Of a stretch of 59,931 nucleotides of DNA, positions 28,504-37,490 are shown piece after piece. The notes under the pieces are model-generated. The model worked only from the letters and a program-made list of their open reading frames with translations, made no database searches and was not told the origin of the DNA. The DNA is from Salinivibrio siamensis. Its GTDB lineage: Bacteria > Pseudomonadota > Gammaproteobacteria > Enterobacterales > Vibrionaceae. Each line of letters starts with the position of its first letter. Positions within the stretch are counted from its first letter, which is position 1. The stretch spans positions 49,835-109,765 of the forward strand of contig NZ_MUFB01000011.1 of the NCBI RefSeq assembly GCF_001996005.1, given 5' to 3'. Position numbers and translations under genes: made by a program.

Positions 28504-28743
28504 ATGCAAGGAGAAAACCACGCACTCGTTTTTGATTTCCCAGAGCACCGCGATCGTATCCATCATCTGAAACAATATGACCCAGCGTTTCAGCTCGATG
28601 CACAACGCTACCATCAACTCGATCATCATATTCGTGGTTTAGAGATGAACCAAATCCCTACCAGCGACGATGTTTTTACCGCCATGAAACGACAGCGCGC
28701 GCACCTCAAAGACCGTCTATACCAAAAACTACGCACGCACTAA
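28504..28743 (+). CDS. DUF465 (YdcH-like) small protein
   Basis: 79 residues. AGGAGG is ideally placed before ATG 28504; a longer frame overlapping the previous gene has no such site. Pattern ...FDLDAQRYHQLDHHIRGLE-type followed by KRQRAHLKDRLYQKL matches DUF465, a helical hairpin family found as YdcH in E. coli, function unknown. It begins 103 bases after the PhoD-like gene and is followed after 12 bases by the sugar dehydrogenase gene, so these two are likely cotranscribed. A bulged hairpin (28463-28487) precedes the ribosome-binding site. Confidence 0.85.
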   Translation: MQGENHALVFDFPEHRDRIHHLKQYDPAFQLDAQRYHQLDHHIRGLEMNQIPTSDDVFTAMKRQRAHLKDRLYQKLRTH

Positions 28744-28755
28744 CAGGAGCTGACA

Positions 28756-29883
28756 ATGCATATGTTGCATCGACTCTGCCTGTTGGTTCTTTGCCTAGGC
28801 ATTGTAGGGGCGACCCACGCGAAAACCATCAACACGGAGGCAGTGAACCTTCGTGTTGAAACACTGAAGTCCGGTTTTTCTCACCCATGGGGGATCACTG
28901 AACTTCCGGATGGCGATCTGCTCATCACTGAGCGAAACGGTAACCTGAAGCGCTTAACCCCCAATGGCCTGGTCGTCTCCATTTTAGGTACCCCGAAAAA
29001 CGTGTTTCAAGAGGGGCAAGGGGGGCTATTAGATATTGCTTTGGCGCCTGATTTTGCGACCAATCAGCGTTTATACCTCTCTTATGCCGCCGTCGACGAG
29101 CAAGGGCAGGCAGGTACTGAGGTAATGGTGGCCACACTGTCTAAGGATGTACTGATTGACAGTCGCGTTATCTTTAAAGCCCTTCCCAAGCGCAGTGGCG
29201 GGCGCCATTTTGGCAGTCGTTTATTAGTCACGCCTGAGTATTTGTATATTACCCTCGGTGACCGAGGACATCGTGATCGCGCTCAATTCGCTGATGATCA
29301 TCTTGGCACTCTTGTGCGCCTTCATCATGACGGCACCGTGCCCGAGTCAAACCCTTTTGTCCAAACACCGAGTAAGCAATCGGAGGTCTTTAGCTTCGGG
29401 CACCGGAATATCCAAGGTATCGCGTTAGATAACAACGGCACCCGTATTTGGGCACATGAGCACGGCCCCCAAGGTGGCGATGAACTCAACGTAATCCTCG
29501 CCGGTGAAAACTATGGCTGGCCAACCATTACACATGGCGTTAACTATGGGCTAGGCACACAGATCGGAGAAGGCACATCCAAGCCTGGCATGCGCCAACC
29601 TGTCTATTACTGGGATCCCTCTATCGCACCATCAGGCATGACGATGGTGAACAGCCAGCAGTTTCCGATGTGGCAGGGGGATTTACTGCTCGGGTCGTTA
29701 AAGTTTGGCTTGCTAGTAAGGCTAGAGCTGGAGAACGGCCAAGTCAGGCATGAAGAGCGAATGTTAGAGGGTCAGTTTGGCCGCATTCGCGATGTGATCC
29801 AAGCACGTGATGGCAGTTTACTCATCCTCACCGATAGAAGAAACGGCAGTATACTGCGTGTCACACCATTACCTCAGTCTTAG
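28756..29883 (+). CDS. yliI: Periplasmic PQQ-dependent sugar dehydrogenase (YliI/Asd type)
   Basis: 375 residues. Signal peptide 1-22 (...GATHA). The mature part is a six-bladed propeller of the glucose/sorbosone dehydrogenase family: FSHPWGITELPDGDLLITERNG, EGQGGLLDIALAPDF, GRHFGSRLLV, SFGHRNIQGIALD, HEHGPQGGDELN (PQQ/metal pocket) and the end ...ILTDRRNGSILRV. Close to E. coli YliI, an aldose dehydrogenase that needs PQQ, which E. coli does not make. No PQQ synthesis genes are seen here. Its last four bases overlap the convergent PilZ gene. Confidence 0.9.
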   Translation: MHMLHRLCLLVLCLGIVGATHAKTINTEAVNLRVETLKSGFSHPWGITELPDGDLLITERNGNLKRLTPNGLVVSILGTPKNVFQEGQGGLLDIALAPDFATNQRLYLSYAAVDEQGQAGTEVMVATLSKDVLIDSRVIFKALPKRSGGRHFGSRLLVTPEYLYITLGDRGHRDRAQFADDHLGTLVRLHHDGTVPESNPFVQTPSKQSEVFSFGHRNIQGIALDNNGTRIWAHEHGPQGGDELNVILAGENYGWPTITHGVNYGLGTQIGEGTSKPGMRQPVYYWDPSIAPSGMTMVNSQQFPMWQGDLLLGSLKFGLLVRLELENGQVRHEERMLEGQFGRIRDVIQARDGSLLILTDRRNGSILRVTPLPQS

Positions 29884-30635
29884 ATAGAAAGGCTGGAGGT
29901 AAGCTCGCCGTCATTGTGAGGTATTGACAGACGATAAAGCTCACCATCGTAGTCTAAATTGGTGACTAACCACGCGCTTCGTGACTTAGAACGGTCGTCG
30001 AATTTAAGCCCACAATGATAACGCTCACCTTTAAGGCGGTGACTCAATATCACGCCGCTCATTGTCAACGCTTGGCTGGCAGGGATACCTGTCAGGCTAA
30101 GCGCTGCATTTTGCTCCTCATCAATCTGCAAGCCAATCGCACGGTAAGAAAACAAGCACCCGCCCACAGAGAGATCGTGTATCGTCACGGGCACGCTGGC
30201 TTTACCGTCTATATTTAACGCTGCAGAGAGCTCGACATTAAAACGCTTGTCTTGGCGCAAAGGCGTGGCGCTCGCACCGTCACGCACAAGCTCGACACAT
30301 AAAAGGGTATGGTGAGCTTCCATCAAGCCTTGTACTTTTCCACCAAATCGAATCAGCGATCCATCGGCAGAAACACCATGAAGACGTAAACTATAACCCG
30401 CCCCAAAGTACTGCTTTTTCTGTTGGCTCGACAGTTTAGGCAGTTGCAGATAACAAAAACGTTGTCCATCACTGCCAATCAACAACCCATTAAATCGGAA
30501 CAAAGCTTTAGTAGGCGTCTGAATGTGAACACGCACCAAGGTTGCCACCCCCAACTTAAGTACCGCGTGAGTCACAGCTAAAGCGATGGCTTCTTGGTTT
30601 TTTTCTATCGCATTAAGTTGCTCTTTTCTTGGCAT
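29880..30635 (-). CDS. PilZ-domain cyclic-di-GMP effector
   Basis: 251 residues. N-terminal half (1-120) resembles the YcgR-N/flagellar brake fold. The PilZ domain (about 125-245) has both cyclic-di-GMP contacts: RQDKR (RxxxR) near residue 128 and DLSVGGCLF ([D/N]xSxxG) near 155. This layout is that of YcgR-like proteins, which slow the flagellum or affect secretion in response to cyclic-di-GMP. Cytoplasmic. Alone on its strand. Relevant to the GGDEF-EAL and REC-EAL genes in the window. Confidence 0.88.
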   Translation of the reverse strand: MPRKEQLNAIEKNQEAIALAVTHAVLKLGVATLVRVHIQTPTKALFRFNGLLIGSDGQRFCYLQLPKLSSQQKKQYFGAGYSLRLHGVSADGSLIRFGGKVQGLMEAHHTLLCVELVRDGASATPLRQDKRFNVELSAALNIDGKASVPVTIHDLSVGGCLFSYRAIGLQIDEEQNAALSLTGIPASQALTMSGVILSHRLKGERYHCGLKFDDRSKSRSAWLVTNLDYDGELYRLSIPHNDGELTSSLSI

Positions 30636-30768
30636 AATGGCGTTCGTTATCGTCCGCTAATAGGGATTTCAGTGTTTTTATTAAGATCGGTTGCGTTGAG
30701 TATAGATCGCCCTATTCGCCCATGTTACTTTTTCGATACATAAAGCACTCATCTATCAAGGACACATC

Positions 30769-31776
30769 ATGAAAGGGACGCTAAAGCGGCTACTGATAGG
30801 CTCAATACTGGCCTGCTCCCCCCTTGCCCAAGCCAGCGATGACGCGGCATGTGGCAAGGTCTCTATCGCGGATATGAATTGGAACTCAGCCACACTCATG
30901 GCACATGTTGATCAATTTATCTTAGCCCATGGGTATGGGTGTGATGCTTCTCTTGTCCCAGGCGACACCATGCCTACTGGCGTCTCAATGACAGAAAAAG
31001 GCGAGCCTGATATTGCCCCAGAGTTTTGGACAAACTCACACAAAGCTATGTTGGATAAAGGCGTGCAAGAGGGACGGTTAAGGTATGCAGGCGATGCATT
31101 CTCACAAGGTGGCAACGAAGGCTTTTGGGTACCCAAATACATGGTCGATCAACACCCCGAGTTAGCGACCATTGAAGGTATCAAAGCGCATCCAGAGCTG
31201 TTCCCTCACCCTGAAGACCCTGACAAAGCCGCCTTTATGGGCTGCCCGGCGGGGTGGACATGTCAAATCTCAGCCCAGCACATTTTTAACGCCCTTGAAT
31301 TGGACAAAGCCGGCTTTGAAATTGTCGACCCAGGCTCTGCGGCAGGCTTAGCCGGTACCATCGCACGAGCCAATGAGCGAAAAAACCCTTGGTTTGGTTA
31401 TTATTGGGCGCCGACCCCTGTGATGGGAAAGTATGAAATGGTTGAAGTCGATTTGGGTGCCGATGTCAATTTAGCGCACTACAAACAATGTATCACCCAA
31501 GCGGACTGCCGTTCACCCCAGGTCACCGCATTTCCCACCTCTCCCGTGCACTCACTAACCACAGCATCATTTGCTGAGCAAGCGCCCGCGGCATTTAACT
31601 ATATCAGCCGCCGTGAATACGATAACCAAGTAATGAGTGACATGCTGGCTTGGATGGATACCTACCAGGCAGACGGTGAAATAGCCGCAGACGAGTTTCT
31701 TCGCCGCTACCCTGCCGTTTGGCATCAATGGGTTGATGCACAAACCGCGCAACGTGTCGAAGACGCGCTGCGATAA
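30769..31776 (+). CDS. Periplasmic glycine-betaine/choline-type binding protein (OpuAC family)
   Basis: 335 residues. Signal peptide 1-22 (ending AQA). OpuAC/ProX-type fold: KVSIADMNWNSATLMAHVDQFIL, then GEPDIAPEFWTNS, GWTCQISAQHIFNAL, and ...NPWFGYYWAPTPVMGKYEMV, whose tryptophans and tyrosines resemble the aromatic box that holds quaternary ammonium groups. Likely ligand is glycine betaine, proline betaine or choline, used for osmoprotection in a halophile (inference). No permease or ATPase gene follows, so it is an orphan like the OppA- and PhnD-type proteins in this window. Confidence 0.86.
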   Translation: MKGTLKRLLIGSILACSPLAQASDDAACGKVSIADMNWNSATLMAHVDQFILAHGYGCDASLVPGDTMPTGVSMTEKGEPDIAPEFWTNSHKAMLDKGVQEGRLRYAGDAFSQGGNEGFWVPKYMVDQHPELATIEGIKAHPELFPHPEDPDKAAFMGCPAGWTCQISAQHIFNALELDKAGFEIVDPGSAAGLAGTIARANERKNPWFGYYWAPTPVMGKYEMVEVDLGADVNLAHYKQCITQADCRSPQVTAFPTSPVHSLTTASFAEQAPAAFNYISRREYDNQVMSDMLAWMDTYQADGEIAADEFLRRYPAVWHQWVDAQTAQRVEDALR

Positions 31777-31815
31777 TGGTAGCGCATACACGGTGGGAAA
31801 CGTAAACAGACATGA

Positions 31816-31846
31816 CTTGCCGAGCGTCAAACATGACCTCGGCAAG
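31816..31846. terminator. Hairpin between convergent genes, probable terminator
   Basis: Nine-base perfect stem CTTGCCGAG (31816-31824) with CTCGGCAAG (31838-31846) around 13 bases, lying between two convergent genes. The T tracts are weak. Confidence 0.5.
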
Positions 31847-31858
31847 CATAAAAGTGTG

Positions 31859-32701
31859 TTACTCGATCACGCCAAGCTCACGGAGGCGTTCCATCAAATA
31901 GCTGTTAGCCGTATGGCGCTCAGACAGTACAACATCTGGCTTAGGGTGCAAAAATAGCGGCAGCGAGATACGCGCTTTGGTTTTATCCGCACCTTCCGGG
32001 TTCACGACACGGTGAGTGGTAGAAGGGAAATAACCGCCGGATGCTTCTTGAAGCATATCACCAATATTGACGATTAAATTACCAAAATCACAAGGGACAT
32101 CTAACCAGCTCCCATCTTTCGCTTTCACTTGCAAGCCAGGCTCATTGGCAGCAGGCAATATTGTCAGCAAATTAATGTCTTCATGAGCAGCCGCTCGAAT
32201 CGCCCCAAGCTCTTCATCACCCTTTAACGGCGGGTAGTGTAAGACACGCAATAAGGTCTGTTGGCTACCATTAATCATGCTGGAGAGTGGTTGCGAGAAG
32301 TGTTGGCTTATATCTGATGGGGATTGGCGCTCGACCCACGAGAGCAAGGTTTCCGCTAAATGTGTAGCATGCTCGTAATACGACTGTAAATTGCCTCTCA
32401 AGGCGTCTGGACACTGTCCCCATGGGTAATAATGAAAGAACTCTTTCAGATCACGCTTGGTATGGCCTTTCGCGGTCTCTGCGACTTTTGAGGGAAAAAA
32501 GCCGTCTTGCGTGTCGGGCTTATAGGTAAAGCGGTGCTTGTCTTCGGTATTAAAAAAACCTTCCCATTGCTGATAGATATCGGCGACCCATTGTTGCTGT
32601 AATGGGTGATTTTTTAATACACCAAAACCTGTTTCACGTAGGGATTTAACAAACGCCTGCTCTGCATCAGGCGCAGTAAAGTCAATGGCTTGCAGTGTCA
32701 T
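31859..32701 (-). CDS. 2-oxoglutarate/Fe(II)-dependent oxygenase, isopenicillin-N-synthase type
   Basis: 280 residues. Double-stranded beta-helix oxygenase: the Fe ligands are in AAAHEDINLLTILP (HxD, near residue 175) and in STTHRVVNP (His near 230), and the 2-oxoglutarate-binding RxS is in KARISLPLFLHP. The N-terminal FVKSLRETGFGVLKNHPL matches the DIOX_N domain. Bacterial members hydroxylate or desaturate small molecules; E. coli-type homologues lack known substrates. No biosynthetic neighbours point to one. Confidence 0.87.
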   Translation of the reverse strand: MTLQAIDFTAPDAEQAFVKSLRETGFGVLKNHPLQQQWVADIYQQWEGFFNTEDKHRFTYKPDTQDGFFPSKVAETAKGHTKRDLKEFFHYYPWGQCPDALRGNLQSYYEHATHLAETLLSWVERQSPSDISQHFSQPLSSMINGSQQTLLRVLHYPPLKGDEELGAIRAAAHEDINLLTILPAANEPGLQVKAKDGSWLDVPCDFGNLIVNIGDMLQEASGGYFPSTTHRVVNPEGADKTKARISLPLFLHPKPDVVLSERHTANSYLMERLRELGVIE

Positions 32702-32895
32702 AATGCTCTCGTAATCGTTTGCTTTTTATCATGAGGTAAGTGAAACAATAGTTTAACAGGCAGGTTAACGGGTACAATGCCATCCTGTTTTTAGAGAGAA
32801 ACGCTTTGTTTCTATAAGGGCACAATCTAACCTCAAGATAGGCAAACGTGTATCACGTGTTACACTCTATGCCGTTGTCAACGCATGGAGGTTAT

Positions 32896-33273
32896 ATGGG
32901 CGTTATTCGTTGGATCCTAGGTAAAATTATTCTGGTTGTAGAGTCATTGACCCAACCTAAATCCCCTCAATTAAACGCAGCGCAAAAGCAGGCGATGGAC
33001 ACATTGGCACAGCAGGTCACTCTATATCAATTCGCGGCCTGCCCCTTTTGTGTAAAAGTGCGCCAGGCAAGCCGAAAACTCGGCTTACCGCTTCAGACCA
33101 AAGACGCGAAGCGCAACATGGATGCCAGAAAAGAGCTTGAACAAGGGGGAGGGCGAATCAAAGTACCCTGTTTGCGTATCCAACAGGCAAACGGCGAGGC
33201 GCGCTGGATGTACGAATCGGATGATATTATTGCCTACTTAAACAAACAGGCGACACCAATTATCGAAAAATAA
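32896..33273 (+). CDS. Membrane-associated glutaredoxin-like protein
   Basis: 125 residues from ATG 32896 (GGAGG upstream); a frame opening at 32848 adds 16 residues across that site. Residues 1-20 (GVIRWILGKIILVVESL) are hydrophobic and probably anchor the protein at the membrane. The rest is a glutaredoxin/GST-N fold with the redox motif CPFC in FAACPFCVKVRQASRK, the cis-proline site KVPCLRI and SDDIIAYLNK at the end. It likely reduces disulfides or glutathione adducts. A terminator follows. Confidence 0.85.
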   Translation: MGVIRWILGKIILVVESLTQPKSPQLNAAQKQAMDTLAQQVTLYQFAACPFCVKVRQASRKLGLPLQTKDAKRNMDARKELEQGGGRIKVPCLRIQQANGEARWMYESDDIIAYLNKQATPIIEK

Positions 33274-33596
33274 TTAGACACCCGCCAAGCTAGCGTCTAT
33301 GTTTTTAGTGACAAGACTCCTTCGCTTGCCCCTTGTTGCCCGACCGGCTTATGCCTTTTATCGGGCTTTGCTAAACTGCCCTAGCCCTATGCGTGGGCAG
33401 TTTTCTTTTTCAATTCAACAATAAATCTCGTGACTGTGTCTGATCGATTTACACGATCCACCCACCCTTACTACGGGAGAAATGGACCCTTTCCCATTTT
33501 CCTTCGGAGCGTATATCATGGCGGTCACCGCTCTGTCTTGAGTTAGGTTCAATCACAAACTAGCTTTAAAAAGATGGAGATAATAAGGAGTGTGAC
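33274..33596. other. Intergenic region before the GGDEF-EAL operon
   Basis: 323 bases. Contains the terminator above, then a stretch (33470-33540) able to form several short hairpins (for example around GAGAAATGG/CCATTTTCC and GGAGCG/CGCTCT) in the leader of the next operon. I could not match it to a known riboswitch. Confidence 0.4.
33373..33410 (+). terminator. Rho-independent terminator after the glutaredoxin gene
   Basis: Stem AACTGCCC (33374-33381) with GGGCAGTT (33395-33402), 13-base loop, then TTCTTTTT. Confidence 0.75.
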
Positions 33597-34112
33597 ATGA
33601 CAACGTACGATCCCAGATATACTATCCGCAAAAGCCGTTATACCGACCAACTCATTTTGCTAGCGTTGTTGTGTCTCATGCTGGTCAGTCATGCTGTCGA
33701 AGCAAGACCGATTTTGACCATTTATGGTGATGTCGCCAAGCAATCCTTTACTCGTGAGGAGCTGATGCAGCTGGCTGACCGCACAATTGAAACGGAAACC
33801 CCTTGGACGGAAGGTCAGCAGGTTTTTCTCGGTGTGTCAGCACAAAAACTGTTAAAAACGTATGACAAGCAAGGCCATGAATTGAAAGTTCACGCCCTCA
33901 ATGATTATTGGTCCAAAATGCCGACTGACGAGATTAATAAGTACAACCCTGTTTTCGCCATCAAGAAAAACGGCGAGTGGATGCCTATTCGCGACAAAGG
34001 GCCGATTTGGGTTATCTACCCATTATCCGAATTTAATCAGTACGATAATGAGATTTTACACAGCCGTATGGTGTGGCAAGTTAACCATATCGAAATATTA
34101 GAAAAAGAATAA
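33597..34112 (+). CDS. Exported protein of molybdopterin-oxidoreductase-like fold
   Basis: 171 residues. An N-terminal hydrophobic segment (about 18-36, LILLALLCLMLVSHAVEA) acts as signal or anchor. The rest has the look of the small periplasmic proteins related to the molybdopterin-binding (SUOX-like) fold: ILTIYGDVAKQSFTREELMQL, VFLGVSAQKLLKTY and KGPIWVIYPLSEF. No cofactor-binding Cys is visible, so it is probably a sensor or partner rather than an enzyme. AAGGAG precedes the ATG. The GGDEF-EAL gene follows 103 bases later on the same strand, suggesting it reports to that protein. Confidence 0.72.
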   Translation: MTTYDPRYTIRKSRYTDQLILLALLCLMLVSHAVEARPILTIYGDVAKQSFTREELMQLADRTIETETPWTEGQQVFLGVSAQKLLKTYDKQGHELKVHALNDYWSKMPTDEINKYNPVFAIKKNGEWMPIRDKGPIWVIYPLSEFNQYDNEILHSRMVWQVNHIEILEKE

Positions 34113-34215
34113 CAACAGCCCTATTGGCTCAACCACGGTTTTTGCCTACTCCACGAGCTTCCCGACTCAACCACAAGCAGCTAGGCAAAACACAGCAGTA
34201 AAGGAATATATTGAT

Positions 34216-36135
34216 ATGGTAAAGCGCCCTCTAATCGGTTTCATCATTTTTGCATTTACCACGTTAGCCTTCGCGGCCTCAGCGCTTTACCAGTTTCATA
34301 ATGCCTACGCACGACAGGCACTGCATACCCAATTGTCAGCATGGGCTTTAGCACAAATGGAGCTCGAAACCTTAGAGTTTCGTAATGAGCTCGCCTTGTA
34401 CCTCGCCACGGCCTCAGACAAACAGTCCCTTGTCCTGTCTTATGACATCCTATGGAGTCGTTATGACACGTTTTTAAGCAGCCAAGAGGCTGCGCCCATG
34501 CGTCGAACGTTTGATGCCCAGCCCGTGGTACAACGTGCTTTTCGTTTAATTCAGCAACATGAGCAAGCGGTATTGAACGGTGACCGGCAGCGACTTTCTG
34601 GCCTTCTTCATGAAATGGATATTGTGCTGCCTCAGGTACGAAATCTGATGGTCAATAATTTTACCGGGCCGGCAGCTATCGAACAGCGTGAATTTTTACA
34701 AGACCAAATAAAAACCATGTACGCGGCCATCATTATACTGATGTCGTTATTGATTTTTTTCGCCTTTCGCCTCTATCGCAATAGTAGCAAACAGCAAAAA
34801 ATGGCATGGCACGATAGTCTCACTGGCCTACCCAATCGCAATTACCTTTTGGAGTATCTCTACAAAGCAGCACATAAAAAACAAATACATACCTTATTGC
34901 TGATCGATGTTCGTCGTTTTAAAGACATCAATGACCTGATGGGATACGAACAAGGCGATGTCGCGCTAACACAGTTAGCCAATGAATTAAAAAGCATGTG
35001 TTTGCCTTACGGTTATCCTTGCGCGCGGATCAGCAGTAATGAGTTTGCGGTTCTCGCATACACCGACAATCGTCAGCTGAGCTTCTTTACTCAGCCTTTG
35101 TGCAACGCGCTGCGAAGCGCGATCGACAGTGTCTACCCAGGCCATCGATTAGCGGTGGCTATTGGCGTCGCAAAGAGCCTCGATTTGGATGACAATGTCA
35201 TTAGAAATCATCGTCAGTTTGCCAATCAACTGTTAAACAACGCGGACCTTGCACTGATGAAAGCCAAACGAGCGCCTGTGACGCAAGACAGTGTTGATAT
35301 ATTTAAAGCGGAGTACGAACAAGAAGCGAAGCAACGTCGTCAATTACGCGATGAGCTCAAGGCTCACCTTGACGACCCTTATCAAGAGACACTCTATGTA
35401 TTGTTTCAACCCATGGTGGCAGCGACGTCAAGACGCCTTGGCTGTGAGTGTCTGATTCGCTGGGACCATGCTGAGTTTGGTCCCATTGATCCAGAGCTCA
35501 TCGTCAATGTCGCCGAAGAGTCAGGCCTGGGTCGGAGATTAGGCGCCTGGCTTTTGCGTCAAGTTTATCTGGCATTAAATACCGAATGGCAAACCATTAA
35601 TGACCGCATTGATATTGCGATTAACCTGTCTGACTCGTTTTTCAACGAGTCCTTGATTGCCGATGTAATCACTGTATTTGCCGATCACCCAGAACAACGT
35701 AAACAACTGATTTTTGAGGTCACAGAGACAATGACCATCGACGATATTGGTCGCTTCAATCTGCTGATGAATCAACTGCGCGACGTCGGTATTCGGATAG
35801 CGCTGGATGATTTCGGCACGGGTTGGTCATCCATGTCGGTACTCAGCCACCTTAGTTTTGATAAAGTCAAAATTGATCGCTCATTTGTCACCGGCATGGC
35901 CAATACACCGCGCCAGCATGTGTTAGTCGATACCATTTGTCATATGGCCCATCAGCTCGATATTCGCGTGGTCGCCGAAGGCGTCGAAACACAAGAACAA
36001 CTCACCAGCCTAAAACAGATGGGCGTTGACGAATTCCAAGGCTACTTCTTCGCCAAACCGCTATCCGCACTGGACTTTTATGCTTTCTGCATCGATCACT
36101 TAAATCATAAAGACAAGTTATTGATGAATGATTAA
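34216..36135 (+). CDS. Membrane GGDEF-EAL protein, degenerate cyclase, probable phosphodiesterase
   Basis: 639 residues. Two membrane segments (about 6-27 and 170-188) frame a helical periplasmic sensor region. The GGDEF domain (about 200-360) is inactive by motif: SSNEF replaces GGDEF. The EAL domain (about 385-630) keeps the catalytic set: ECLIRW in place of EALxRW, NLSD, FEVTE, DDFGTG, KIDRSF and AEGVET. Only Ala to Cys differs in the EAL triplet, so cyclic-di-GMP hydrolysis is likely. The preceding exported protein probably modulates its periplasmic part. It overlaps the convergent next gene by four bases. Confidence 0.88.
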   Translation: MVKRPLIGFIIFAFTTLAFAASALYQFHNAYARQALHTQLSAWALAQMELETLEFRNELALYLATASDKQSLVLSYDILWSRYDTFLSSQEAAPMRRTFDAQPVVQRAFRLIQQHEQAVLNGDRQRLSGLLHEMDIVLPQVRNLMVNNFTGPAAIEQREFLQDQIKTMYAAIIILMSLLIFFAFRLYRNSSKQQKMAWHDSLTGLPNRNYLLEYLYKAAHKKQIHTLLLIDVRRFKDINDLMGYEQGDVALTQLANELKSMCLPYGYPCARISSNEFAVLAYTDNRQLSFFTQPLCNALRSAIDSVYPGHRLAVAIGVAKSLDLDDNVIRNHRQFANQLLNNADLALMKAKRAPVTQDSVDIFKAEYEQEAKQRRQLRDELKAHLDDPYQETLYVLFQPMVAATSRRLGCECLIRWDHAEFGPIDPELIVNVAEESGLGRRLGAWLLRQVYLALNTEWQTINDRIDIAINLSDSFFNESLIADVITVFADHPEQRKQLIFEVTETMTIDDIGRFNLLMNQLRDVGIRIALDDFGTGWSSMSVLSHLSFDKVKIDRSFVTGMANTPRQHVLVDTICHMAHQLDIRVVAEGVETQEQLTSLKQMGVDEFQGYFFAKPLSALDFYAFCIDHLNHKDKLLMND

Positions 36136-37490
36136 TCAAACACTTCTTCTATATCGACCACTTTTGAGCGGTTAACCGTAATTTTCCAACGCTGATACAC
36201 CGTCGGCTGCCCTTTTAACCGCTGACAACTAATAAGGTTGAATTGATGCCGCTTTTCAACCGAATCTTTGAGTACTTGGCCTTCATTAAGCCGATATAAG
36301 CGCTGACTACCACGGTCCATAAGGCGAGAAAAAGAGCGGAAATCAAATTTCCACACGTCACGAGTGGTGTCATAACCCGACAAAAAACGGGTTGTCTCTA
36401 ACTGTGTTTTCACTTTAAGACGCACTACCGCCTCTTCCCTTTGACGCAGTTTGCCACGACGCAATTTCTTCACTTCATCGGGTAGGGCAGCAAAATCCAT
36501 ATAATCTAGCCACTCTAACTGCCGACCTATTTGTCGATTGGATGTGGGGTCAATAAAACGTTTTCGCCACTTGGGACGTCCTTTACGAATCCAGCGCCAC
36601 AACGCGTCACGTAAATCATCTTTAAAGATCTCTCGCAATGCATACACACCCGCCATGGCCAACACGAACGATAGGGTGATTTCGCCTAAATATTGACGTG
36701 CACGGACAATAACAGTGGTGACAAACAACATCACAAACGCCGTCGCGGACGCTTTAGCCAGTTTGTTAAGGTTTTTACCTAGCGCCTGCGGCACTTGGCG
36801 AATCGTCACGGGAAACTCAATCAAGCGGCGCGCCAAGCGCATCTTATTGACCATACGAGTGGGATCGCGCCGTGCTTTATCCGAGTTATAACGGTTAACG
36901 AGGCGGTGTGCCTCTTCAGCTTGGCACAATTCAATCAATTGCTGGCGTACCCCCTTGTAGACGTTTCCACGCGGCATATGGGCTAATAACGACAGAAAAC
37001 GTTGCTCCGTCAACCAAGATAAATAGTTGTCTATATTATGGTAATACTTGAGTAGCTTGGTATTTTGCGGTTTGTAGCGCCGGAGTCGCCGTAAAATCTC
37101 CACCGCCATCTCTATCGTATCTTCTAACTGCTCTAACGCTTGTTCATCCTCTAGCCCAGAAACGGATTCAAAAAAATCGTGCGTCGCTTTTTCGAGCGAT
37201 AAGGCATACTGATACGCATAGAGACTTAAGCTCACTCGATATTGTTCGGTTGGCAGTTTGTCACGACTGGCTAGGCGAGCATGTACCAAGGGCAGATGAT
37301 AACGAGACGTAAAATACGTTCGACTATTGGCGAGGACACGGTAGTAAAACTCATCTTCAGAAAGCACATGCTTACCAAACTTAAGCTCACCAGGGACGAA
37401 GAGATAAAACTCGACCTCTTGGGCACTGACTTCCTCATTGAGCACAGCCACCCTGACTGATAAGCCCTCATGTTTGTCTACTGTGATCAC
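36132..37490 (-). CDS. Conserved membrane protein of unknown function
   Basis: 452 residues. Not a family I can name. Soluble N-terminal part (1-230) with acidic helical stretches such as VSGLEDEQALEQLEDTIEMAVEIL, two adjacent membrane segments (about 262-305, TAFVMLFVTTVIV and ITLSFVLAMAGVYAL), then a very basic region (WIRKGRPKWRKRF) and a C-terminal domain rich in beta pattern. I take GTG 37490 as start because GGAGAG lies seven bases upstream; an ATG at 37541 adds 17 residues. Its 3' end overlaps the GGDEF-EAL gene by four bases. Confidence 0.72.
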   Translation of the reverse strand: MITVDKHEGLSVRVAVLNEEVSAQEVEFYLFVPGELKFGKHVLSEDEFYYRVLANSRTYFTSRYHLPLVHARLASRDKLPTEQYRVSLSLYAYQYALSLEKATHDFFESVSGLEDEQALEQLEDTIEMAVEILRRLRRYKPQNTKLLKYYHNIDNYLSWLTEQRFLSLLAHMPRGNVYKGVRQQLIELCQAEEAHRLVNRYNSDKARRDPTRMVNKMRLARRLIEFPVTIRQVPQALGKNLNKLAKASATAFVMLFVTTVIVRARQYLGEITLSFVLAMAGVYALREIFKDDLRDALWRWIRKGRPKWRKRFIDPTSNRQIGRQLEWLDYMDFAALPDEVKKLRRGKLRQREEAVVRLKVKTQLETTRFLSGYDTTRDVWKFDFRSFSRLMDRGSQRLYRLNEGQVLKDSVEKRHQFNLISCQRLKGQPTVYQRWKITVNRSKVVDIEEVFD

